Assembly (NCBI GenBank): GCA_949287835.1
Contig: CASEHV010000009.1
Coordinates: 1-37,612, forward strand
DNA: 37,612 nucleotides
From: an uncultured Helicobacter sp.
Lineage (GTDB): Bacteria; Campylobacterota; Campylobacteria; Campylobacterales; Helicobacteraceae
Direction of reading: 5' to 3'
Below, in pieces: positions 16,195-23,928 of this stretch (position 1 is the first letter of the stretch; each line of letters starts with the position of its first letter). A program made the position numbers and the translations under genes. Below the pieces are notes generated by a model. The model was not told the DNA's origin, made no database searches, and was given only the letters and a program-made list of their open reading frames with translations.

Positions 16195-17448
16195 TTATTT
16201 AATACTAACAGGTATGAAATGAGAATCTTTGATTCCATAGAATCTATTTGAATATATGATTTGATTCTCATATAGCTTTTCACTAAAAAACCTTTCATCG
16301 ATTCTATTATCCATTTTTAATAATATATCTACACAAAGCGCCGTGCTGTAATTTACCCAATCATATTTTAAATTTGCACTCATAAGCTCAGAAGTCTCTA
16401 AAATCTTCTTTGCCAAAGGATTAATGATGCTTACAATAAAAAGTCTCTTAGCATCCTCTGGTGGTATGAGAGATATTAATGATGGGTTAAAATTTACCTG
16501 CGTTGATAAAAATGCTATGGGCATTGTGCGAGTATTGCCAATTTGAGGAATGATTAGCCCAGTTTTTACCAATGAGGTATTTAGGACAATGATAGACTTT
16601 TTGATATTTGGCTTTATCTTAGAAAAGATTGAACGAAAACTATTAGCACTTTTGCTATCTATTGTATGCTGAGATACCAATCTTTCACTCTTTTCTTTTA
16701 TCTTTGCACCCAGCTGCTTACCCACTACGCCATCATCATCTAGGCTAATAATGGAAGCATTCTTAGAATTTGAAAAATCCAAGATAGTATCAATCTGTCT
16801 ATCATAATCTATCCCGCCAAAATACACATTATCAGTTATATAATCTGCCTTTACTTGATTTTTATTTACCGTTGGCACAAATATCGGTGTGTCTATATCT
16901 GTGTTTTCAAGCAAATTCCCCAAACCATTGGCGGTTAATATAGCAATGATATAGTCGTAGTTTTGGTCTTGTATAGATAAATATGTAGATTTTAGATTCT
17001 CTATGCTTTCATCTTTGGTATCAAATGCTTTAAACTCAAAGTCAATATCTCTTGCCATTAAATAGGAGATAATAGAATCTGCACTCGTGGAGGAATATCT
17101 GCCAATGCTTTTTTGTGGCATCATGAGGGCTATTTTCAACCTCTCATTTCGTATAACATTAGGTATATTTAATGAAGCGTATTTCAATTCTCCATAATCC
17201 ACATATAGTTTTAAAGCCTCTCTAAAATGCTTATTAAAAGCCCTATATGCATTGCTAGGATATAGCGCTATGAGACTAAAATATCTCTCCTCTTTTACTA
17301 AATATCGCATACATGCTACATCGCAATCCTCAGAGGAAAGATTCACTACTTCCTGCTTAGGAGATGGTATGGGCGATAGCTTTTCCTCTTGCGCTAGACA
17401 AGGAAATATTAGAATCAAAAACAAGATACAACGTGCTAACATACTCAC
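16195..17448 (-). CDS. Periplasmic protein with a type-1 periplasmic-binding-like fold
   Basis: A 417-residue protein with a signal peptide (MSMLARCILFLILIFPCLAQ). Residues ~100-400 look like a two-lobed periplasmic-binding or LpoA-like fold, with alternating strands and helices: LKIALMMPQKS, YDYIIAILTANGLGNLL, NASIISLDDDGVVGKQLG, MPIAFLSTQVN. No membrane anchor is evident after cleavage, although a Cys at 17 within the signal region could make it a lipoprotein with an atypical lipobox. Function is unknown; candidates are a ligand receptor or an envelope-assembly regulator. Confidence 0.7.
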   Translation of the reverse strand: MSMLARCILFLILIFPCLAQEEKLSPIPSPKQEVVNLSSEDCDVACMRYLVKEERYFSLIALYPSNAYRAFNKHFREALKLYVDYGELKYASLNIPNVIRNERLKIALMMPQKSIGRYSSTSADSIISYLMARDIDFEFKAFDTKDESIENLKSTYLSIQDQNYDYIIAILTANGLGNLLENTDIDTPIFVPTVNKNQVKADYITDNVYFGGIDYDRQIDTILDFSNSKNASIISLDDDGVVGKQLGAKIKEKSERLVSQHTIDSKSANSFRSIFSKIKPNIKKSIIVLNTSLVKTGLIIPQIGNTRTMPIAFLSTQVNFNPSLISLIPPEDAKRLFIVSIINPLAKKILETSELMSANLKYDWVNYSTALCVDILLKMDNRIDERFFSEKLYENQIIYSNRFYGIKDSHFIPVSIK

Positions 17449-17482
17449 TCTTTTTATAAAAAATTTGAGAATTATAACAGAT

Positions 17483-18301
17483 TTAACGTCCCCTAACCAC
17501 CCTCACTAAAGGCGTAAAGATTCCATACTCATGTCTTCGCAGCATATTTGATAGATAATCTCCGCTACTTTGCACTATCTGCACCATGATAATAATAGCA
17601 ATCACAGAGGAGTATAAAATATCCATTTGTGAATTTTGGAATCCCTCAATAAGTGCCATAGCCCCAAGTCCCCCCGCGCCAAGTGCTGCTGCCATAGCCG
17701 AGTAGCCGATGATAGAAATCACAGAAATCGTCATGGCATTAATGAGTGAGGGCATAGATTCTGCTATCATCATTAATATCGTGCGAAGCTTACTTGCTCC
17801 CATACTCAAAGTAGCCTCTATAAGACCCTTATCCACCTCATCTAGCACCCCCTCAAATAGCCTAGCCACAAAGGGAATCGCAGATATAGAAAGAGAGACG
17901 ATAGCTGCATCTGGTCCTATGCTAGTGCCTGTTAGAATCTTAGATAGCGGCCAAATCACGATAATTAATATAATGTATGGCAGAGAACGCAGTATATTTA
18001 CTATGATTCCTAGAATCTTATTAAAAAGCGGCATGGGAAGTAGCGAGTGCTTTTTGGTAATGCTCAAAATCACGCCCAAAGGCAGACCAAAAATAAAGGC
18101 AAATAAACTAGAGAAAAATACCATGTAAATCGTCTCTAAAGAGCTATTTAGAAGCATATTTGAAACATAAAATACATTATCGGCACTCTCCTCATTGCTA
18201 ATTAGCCAATGCGCTAGAATCTCAAGCGAATTATCCACATCTTTGTCTATTAGATTCTGTGGTATGTCAATGAAATATAATATCCATGGTTTAGAATCCA
18301 C
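17483..18301 (-). CDS. metI: MetI-type ABC transporter permease
   Basis: A 272-residue permease of the D/L-methionine importer family, with five to six membrane segments. Family signatures are ILRSLPYIILIIVIWPLSK, DEVDKGLIEATLSMGASKL (the EAA loop) and GYSAMAAALGAGGLGAMAL. It begins with GTG, with a GGAG 9 nt upstream, and a TATAAT lies at 18339-18344 on the same strand. An N-terminal segment of about 45 residues before the first core membrane helix is longer than in E. coli MetI. No metN or metQ gene is adjacent, so partners must be elsewhere if it functions. Confidence 0.85.
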   Translation of the reverse strand: MDSKPWILYFIDIPQNLIDKDVDNSLEILAHWLISNEESADNVFYVSNMLLNSSLETIYMVFFSSLFAFIFGLPLGVILSITKKHSLLPMPLFNKILGIIVNILRSLPYIILIIVIWPLSKILTGTSIGPDAAIVSLSISAIPFVARLFEGVLDEVDKGLIEATLSMGASKLRTILMMIAESMPSLINAMTISVISIIGYSAMAAALGAGGLGAMALIEGFQNSQMDILYSSVIAIIIMVQIVQSSGDYLSNMLRRHEYGIFTPLVRVVRGR

Positions 18302-18338
18302 GCAAAAATTCTCCTGTATTTTTCAAAATGTTACGATT

Positions 18339-18344
18339 ATTATA
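18339..18344 (-). promoter_or_regulatory. Probable -10 box of the MetI-type permease gene
   Basis: On the minus strand this reads TATAAT in the context GGTATAATAA, 37 nt before the GTG start at 18301. Confidence 0.5.
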
Positions 18345-18508
18345 CCAAAGCTTTACAATATCCTAAAAAGCTAAGTTTTGCCAACAAAAACCTAGAAAAA
18401 ATACGTATAAATCATATTTCAGATTCTATAAAACATTATATTTTCTACCATCATAACAACTTTTGGAATCTAAATCAATAAAAATCATGAAAACTTTCTA
18501 TTTTTTAA

Positions 18509-18514
18509 TATAAT
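18509..18514 (+). promoter_or_regulatory. Probable -10 box and strong ribosome binding site of the amino-acid permease gene
   Basis: TATAAT lies in an A/T-rich stretch 23 nt before the ATG at 18538. AAGGAG at 18527-18532 gives 5-nt spacing. The 236-bp gap to the divergent metI gene therefore holds two divergent promoters. Confidence 0.55.
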
Positions 18515-18537
18515 GAAATAACACTAAAGGAGAAAAC

Positions 18538-19788
18538 ATGACCATAAACGAGGCAAAGCAGGAATTTATATCCGAGCTAAAGGGACACCCCAAGACTAAA
18601 AAGCTTACATTCATGGAAGGCGTAGCAATGCTTGTTGGCACAAATATCGGCATTGGAATCTTAAGCATAGCCCACACCGCTAAGAATGCAGGCTTTTTAC
18701 CATTATTTTTCTGGCTAGTAGTAGGCGGGATTCTATCTGTTATCACGATGCTTTATGTCGCTGAGGCAACGCTTCGCACAAAGGCGCATTTGCAGATGAC
18801 AGGACTATCCACTCGCTACATCGGAGGCATTGCAAAATACATTATGTTCCTATCCATAGCCGTAACTGCAATCGGTGCATTGATAGCGTATGAGAAAGCC
18901 GCAGGGGAGTATGCAAGTGATATTTTTGGAATCTCAAAAGAGTTAGGCAGCATTTTGTTTTTCATACCAGCCGCCGGGGTGCTTTGGCTAGGACTAAAGG
19001 CGATAGGCAGGGGCGAAAAGCAGGTCGTAACAATCATGTTTGTGATTCTATGCGTTTTGATTGTGGCTACATTTTTTAAGGAAAATATCAACTTTGGCTA
19101 CCTAGCCGAGATGCACATTAATTGGTCTGCTATCATTCCTATTTTTAATACGGTCGTGTTTGTGTACTCCTCCCAGTATGTCGTCCCAGAGATGGCTAGA
19201 GGCTTTGCACATAAGCCAGAGTTACTACCGCGTGCAATCATTCTTGGCACGTTCATTACTTTCTGTATGCTATCGTTAGTGCCACTATCTGCTATCATCA
19301 TCGAGGGACTTGAAAATGTCTCAGAGGTCGTTACTATCTCATGGGGTAAGGCTATCGGTGATTGGGCGTATTTGATAGCTAATTTATTTGGATTATTTGC
19401 CATTCTCACATCTTATTGGGGGCTTGGCGGAATGTTTGTAACAAACATAGGCGACCAAATCAACAAAGACTGCGATAATGATTTAAAAACCCGCTTTTTC
19501 GTGATACTTTTCGTATCAGTCGTGCCTTTGATGCTTGTGCTTTTTAATGTTGTAAATAGCATTGAGGAAGCACTTTATTGGCCTGGCGTGGTTGGCGGAA
19601 TCGTCCTTAGCTTTTTCCCTATATTAATACTACAAAACTCCCGCAAAAGAGGCGATATGCAGCCCGCATGGCAATGCCCTAGCATTATTGCAAACTTCTG
19701 GGTAAAGGCAATAGTGGTTATCACATACCTTACCGCCACACTTCTTAGCATTGGCGTGAAATATGATTTAATATTATGGCTTGGGTGA
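18538..19788 (+). CDS. Amino-acid permease, aromatic amino acid (HAAAP)-like
   Basis: A 416-residue integral membrane protein with about 11 membrane segments. The N-terminal helix GVAMLVGTNIGIGILSIAHT is the GxxxGxG-type substrate-binding break of the APC superfamily. Later segments such as FVYSSQYVVPEMARGF and the overall length fit the hydroxy/aromatic amino acid permease family (Tyr/Trp transport), as does the GVVGGIVLSFFPILIL region. The specific substrate is not determined. It has a strong promoter and ribosome binding site of its own. A 13-G homopolymer begins 36 nt after its stop. Confidence 0.83.
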   Translation: MTINEAKQEFISELKGHPKTKKLTFMEGVAMLVGTNIGIGILSIAHTAKNAGFLPLFFWLVVGGILSVITMLYVAEATLRTKAHLQMTGLSTRYIGGIAKYIMFLSIAVTAIGALIAYEKAAGEYASDIFGISKELGSILFFIPAAGVLWLGLKAIGRGEKQVVTIMFVILCVLIVATFFKENINFGYLAEMHINWSAIIPIFNTVVFVYSSQYVVPEMARGFAHKPELLPRAIILGTFITFCMLSLVPLSAIIIEGLENVSEVVTISWGKAIGDWAYLIANLFGLFAILTSYWGLGGMFVTNIGDQINKDCDNDLKTRFFVILFVSVVPLMLVLFNVVNSIEEALYWPGVVGGIVLSFFPILILQNSRKRGDMQPAWQCPSIIANFWVKAIVVITYLTATLLSIGVKYDLILWLG

Positions 19789-19823
19789 TTTTGTGTGTTT
19801 TGTTTGAGTATGAGTTTGATTGT

Positions 19824-19836
19824 GGGGGGGGGGGGG
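19824..19836 (+). repeat. Poly-G tract, 13 G
   Basis: A 13-base G run in otherwise AT-rich DNA, of the kind that acts as a slippage (contingency) tract in Helicobacter and Campylobacter. It lies 36 nt downstream of the permease stop. A 20-codon frame ATG AGT TTG ATT GTG...TAG crosses it at this length. All three phases give only very short products, so no phase-variable gene is visible. Confidence 0.95.
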
Positions 19837-20058
19837 TGGATTTATGAAAGTGTTTTAGAATCTCTCTAGCCTAGAGTTATTTGACACATAAATAAGTCGC
19901 TCTTAAATAAATCGTTCTTAGAGGTTAAACAAAGAATCACCCTCTCACTGTACACCACATACTTTGTTATTCTTAGTGAATCTTTGTTATTTTAGGATAG
20001 AGAGTTGCTTAGGATAGAGATTTGTCGCTCTAAAACAAGCGTAATTTTGAGATATATT

Positions 20059-20275
20059 ATGTCATTCTAAGCAAAGCGAAGAATCTAAAAAACATATTGT
20101 TATTCTGAGTTGTTGGCTGAAGAAACTAAAATATCTTTTTATTATTTAAGATGTTTCGGCAAGCCTCAACATGACGGAAAAAATGACTAAATATGACAAA
20201 AATTCAATTATAAGATTGAGAATCTTTTGAAAAAAGTTGTTTTAATTAACAACACTTTGTCATTCCGAAAAGTTA
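20059..20275. repeat. Degenerate intergenic repeat cluster
   Basis: Units such as GTCATTCTAAGCAAAGCGAA (20060 onward), TTATTCTGAGTTG, TGTTTCGGCAAGCCTCAACA next to TGACGGA, and TTGTCATTCCGAAAAG share cores with the repeats coded at 25850-26215. Typical intergenic copies pair GTCATTCTGAG with CTCAACATGACGG in inverted orientation. Confidence 0.65.
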
Positions 20276-20369
20276 GCTAAAGAATCTCCCACGCAATATT
20301 GTCATTTTATATCTTTGCTGAAGAAATTTTTAAATTATTGATTTTGAAATTGAGAATCTAAAATAGATT

Positions 20370-21114
20370 CTATTTAGCATTAAACATGCCTTGATAAGAA
20401 AATCTTATAATTTCCTCTCTTTGTTCCTTGAGGGTAAAATGTTGCAGTGGATTAAAAAATATATCTGCTCTTGGTGTTTCCTTAAAATTACTCACTATAA
20501 ATAGACAATATCTTTCCTGCAGACTTCTAGCCATCTCAAATTCCTTTTGCGTGAGCAAAAAATTCCCATTTTTCTCACGCATACCCTTGACCTCAACGCA
20601 GTAAAAATCTTGTTTGTCATCAAGCTTAAAATCAAAACCACAAGATAACATTCGCATATCCTTAAGGCTAAAAACCTACAAAAAAATTTCTATAAGAATC
20701 CATGAAAAATTGCTCTGCGGCAAGACCTGTAGCGAGTCTTTTCGCACTTTTATTCTCAATATTAGCCAGATTAAAAATCTCTTTTTCAAGGAAAAAATTC
20801 GGATTTATAAAACTACAAATAAGCTCGTAAAAATCGATAAACTCCATATCCTTATATTTTTCATAAATATTGCTACAATATTCTCGCATTTGCCTTTTGT
20901 GCCAACCTTTGCGCTCATTGTCAAAATAAGGGTCAAATTCATCGCGATAATTTTTAATGCTACTAGGCTTTCCACCAAGAGCATATCCTAGCACATTAAA
21001 AGCCTCTATAAAACTAGAAAATCCAAGCTTTTGATATGCTAGGCAATCAAATTTCGATAAAAACAAAGCACAAATAATAAGTTTTTCTCTATTTTTTAAA
21101 ATCACTTTTGGCAT
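20370..21114 (-). pseudogene. Frameshifted DUF3883-type restriction-endonuclease-like protein
   Basis: Two frames that belong together. The first (21114 down to 20668) encodes a ~148-residue N-terminal part with GKPSSIKNYRDEFDPYFDN and RKGWHKRQMREY, seen in putative restriction nucleases. The second (to 20370) is a DUF3883-like PD-(D/E)xK core with FYCVEVKGM and FLLTQKEFEMARSL. The first frame runs out right after FFVGF. In the second frame the text continues as SLKDMRML immediately after the same point. One extra T in a run (A run at 20670-20674 on the plus strand) explains the break. Restored, it would be ~247 residues. It follows a decayed C5-methyltransferase gene, so it was probably the nuclease of that R-M pair. 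Confidence 0.75.
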
Positions 21115-21145
21115 TACAAGATTCCAAAGATTTTAACTTTTAACA

Positions 21146-21511
21146 TTATATAACCTTAACATTCTCTAAAATAAATGCCTTTGGTTTTTTGACTTTTAAG
21201 ATATTTGCTAGATAAAAGATAATCTGCCCTTTTTAGCCCCTCTCTTTTGCCGACTATGCTAAAGCTTTGACACGGAAAGCCGCTAATTAAAACATCAAAA
21301 TTTGGCAGAGATTCTGGATTAATGTGTGTTAAATCTCCAAATTCAATTTCATTATTGACATTAAAAAGCTTTTATAAGTTTTAATGGCGGCTTTATCAAT
21401 TTCACTGAAACCAAGACATTTAAAACCATTTAACTCAAGCCCAAGCCTCCCTCCACCAATGCCAGAACAAAAATCTTTGTGGGTGATTTTTAGAATCTTT
21501 AGCTATCTAGC
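21146..21511 (-). pseudogene. Remnant of a C5-cytosine DNA methyltransferase
   Basis: Reading from about 21511 leftward gives KDFCSGIGGGRLGLELNGF, the AdoMet-binding motif I of C5-cytosine methyltransferases. After a frame change near 21370 come FDVLISGFPCQSFSIVGKRE, with the catalytic PCQ motif IV, and after a further shift KPKAFILENVK (motif VI region). At least two single-base shifts are present, no start codon is visible, and the C-terminal half with the target-recognition domain is gone. It is too broken to be functional. It precedes the frameshifted DUF3883 gene on the same strand. Confidence 0.82.
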
Positions 21512-21764
21512 CTAGATATACGACAATAAATCATCCTAAGAAGATAATCTAATACAGCACCATCATTTCACAATGCACTCACGGATATAGGACGTTTTGA
21601 ATAGAAAATACATCATTTTACCGTTCAATATTTCACAATAATGGACAAATCGACATGTCTAACTCCCTATAATTTTTTTAAATTATATTGATTATTTTGT
21701 GTGATTATTATGTGGTGGTATTTAGCGTTTTGTTTTTGATTTTATAACGTTGCATTAATGAGAT
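21512..21764. other. Non-coding spacer
   Basis: 253 bp of AT-rich sequence between the remnants of two R-M systems. I see no frame, RNA gene or clear repeat in it. Confidence 0.5.
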
Positions 21765-22634
21765 TTAATGGCTATGATGAATTTCTAATTTTTTTAAAAT
21801 ATTTTTAAAATCTTCAATGCAATTATTGTTATTTTTAAGTTCCAGATATTCTATATTTAGACTTTTTAACTGATGTTTGTTTTGCAGGCTTAGTGTATCT
21901 GCTATGAAAATATCTGTATTCCTTGCTATTACTGCGTCTGCAGATTCTGGATTCCCCTTGCCCATGAGTTTTACCTCAACTCTATACTCCCTACTCTTAT
22001 CGTAATTATAAAGTTTAAAATCCACCTCTCTATCAAAATCAAGTTCTGCATTTTTCTTAAACATCTCGCTGCTAATATGCTCTCTTGATACCCCACATTT
22101 TTCACATAGCACTATCATTAAAGGTTTTTCCACTCTTTTGCCTATACTGCTCCAAGCACTACCACGCAGTGCAATTTTCTTTGTTGCTAGGGCATTTATG
22201 ACTATAAGACTTTCATTCAAATTAAGCTCTACGCTTATATTTTTATGACTTATTTTAATTATAAGCCCTATATTTTCGTTGTTATCTCCTAGGGAATCTA
22301 AAAGAGATTCTAAGTAATGTATATTCGTATTTGCAACATGTAAAACTATTTCTCTTGTCGCACTGCCATAAATATTATTTATAGTTTTTTTATTAATCCC
22401 TGCAAAAATTGCTACTTCATCTGCCCTTATAGAATCATTATTAATAAAATGTTTTTTATACCATTCAAGATTAATATCAGTATCATTTATCTTTGCTTCT
22501 AATATTTTTTTGAAAAATGAAAACGCAAAGTCCAAAAATTCCACATTGATGGCATTGATAACTTCTTCTCTGTAATCCTAGCCTTTTAAGAGTTTTTCGC
22601 AAGTATTTTGTATCACTATTTCATTAAAGTTCAT
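21765..22634 (-). pseudogene. CfrBI-like type II restriction endonuclease with an in-frame TAG
   Basis: The frame opens with ATG at 22634, 1 nt after the methyltransferase stop. It meets TAG at 22578-22580 (codon 19) and then stays open to 21765, for 289 residues. The body shows IKFK-type strands, NLNESLIVINALATKKIALR, WSSIGKRVEKPLMIVLCEKC and the catalytic VEVKLMGKGNPESADAVIAR, which I recognise from CfrBI-family endonucleases (recognition CCWWGG in the type member). The residues on both sides of the TAG (CEKLLKG and DYREEVINAINVEF) look like continuous protein. A downstream GTG at 22544 could still give a shortened product of 259 residues. The specificity is inferred only from family resemblance. 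Confidence 0.75.
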
Positions 22635-22635
22635 T

Positions 22636-23799
22636 TTATAACTCCAAGAAACCTTTTTGTAATATATTTTTGGCGTATCCCTCATTTTGCTCACACAAAA
22701 GTGCAATGCGCCCCATTTCTCTAGCCACTATACCAAATGTCCCGCTCCCAGCAAAAGGGTCGCATACCACATCACCCACAAAAGAATAGTATTTCAATAC
22801 CCTAGCGCAAAGCTCTTTTGGGAATACAGCTGGGTGATTCTTACTAGACTTTGGGGAAATATACTAGCAGTTTGTAGGATCTATCTCATCATCATTTATC
22901 AAGCTTTTGTCATACATCTTAATATTTTTGTCAAGCAAGAAATGGGAATTTTTACGATATACCAACAGACTTTCGCTAATGCAGTTTGGTTTATAGCTTA
23001 GAGGTTTTTTGGTTTGCAGGTATCCAGCTATGCGGTTTGGCACGGAATACTCCGGCTTTATCCATAGTATTTCATCAATGAAATAAAAATTACTCTCAAC
23101 TAAGATTCTATGAAAATCAAAATGTATAGGATAGCGGATACTCTCAAATTCCCTGCCAGCCCGCCTGCTAATCACAGGAGATACATTTATGATAATAAAT
23201 CTGCCATCTTCTAGGATTCTATGACATTGCTTTAGGCTATTTTTCATGGAATCCAAATATGCCTGATAGCTTTGATAATCACTATACACCCTTGCGTTAT
23301 AGTATGGCGGCGAAGTAAAGATGAGCTGGACTTGAGAGTTCCCTATCTTGCTTAGAGTTTGCACATTATCGCCTATTAACAGCGATGGTTTTGTAATCTG
23401 CCTTTTTGGAATCTTATGTATTTTTCGACTCTGTTTATACTCATAATACTCCAGCATTTTTTGAAGGACTTCATTATTGTATTTTTGCAGCATCTCATCT
23501 CTTAGATTTTCAAATCAACTATCCTCTTTTAACTTATATAAAGTCGTGCGAAACATCTGATACACCACTTCCATGTAATGCTTTCTGTGTATTTCTTTTT
23601 GCAAAAAATTATAGATTCTATCATTATCTTTTTGCCTGCCGATAGATGAGACTATCTCTCTTATGATTTCGATATGCTTAGAATCTTTATATTCATCAAA
23701 AAGCACTAAAAGTTTCGTGAAATTAGAATCTGATTTTTCCACACCTAGCTTTTTTATAGATTCTATGCTTGGCATGGAAAATAGGTCGTCAAAAGTCAT
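22636..23799 (-). pseudogene. CfrBI-like DNA methyltransferase broken by TGA and TAG codons
   Basis: A single 388-codon frame (23799 to 22636) encodes a beta-type amino-methyltransferase. It has an N-terminal helical domain (DDLFSMPSIESIKKLGVEKS), motif IV FTSPPYYNAR, then motif I at the C-terminal end (VVCDPFAGSGTFG), the circular order of N4-cytosine enzymes. TGA at 23515-23517 and TAG at 22864-22866 interrupt it without changing frame. Text continues naturally across each: YKLKEDS/FENLRDEM and DPTNC/YISPKSSKNHPAVFP. The second site is usually Trp in such enzymes (NVW-x-IP), so TGG to TAG is likely. Neither fragment alone has both AdoMet-binding and catalytic motifs. The partner nuclease gene directly downstream also has a stop codon. 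Confidence 0.82.
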
Positions 23800-23928
23800 T
23801 ACAAATCCCTTTGTATTTTACGTTGTATTCCATTATGATAGTTAGGTGAATTATAAATAGGCACGATTCATAAGTTTAATCTCAATTGACATTTTTTAAG
23901 ATACAACCTCACATCTTAAGCACAACAC

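Larger units (their letters stand above)
19789..20369. other. Repeat-rich spacer without a gene
   Basis: No credible reading frame on either strand. It contains a 13-G tract (19824-19836) and several degenerate copies of a short repeat resembling GTCATTCTGAG...GAAGAATCT, for example at 20059-20092, 20101-20115, 20150-20190 and 20249-20275. The same words recur inside the kinase/phosphatase gene at 23929-26790. Confidence 0.7.

Noticed and set aside
17709-18128. Plus-strand frame of 139 codons opposite metI
   Set aside because: Shadow of the permease gene; composition mirrors its hydrophobic codons.
19810-19871. 20-codon frame through the 13-G tract as a phase-variable gene
   Set aside because: All three tract phases end within a few codons, so no product of useful length is possible.
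22687-23001. Plus-strand 104-codon frame opposite the methyltransferase
   Set aside because: It is antisense to the methyltransferase motif regions and has no support of its own.
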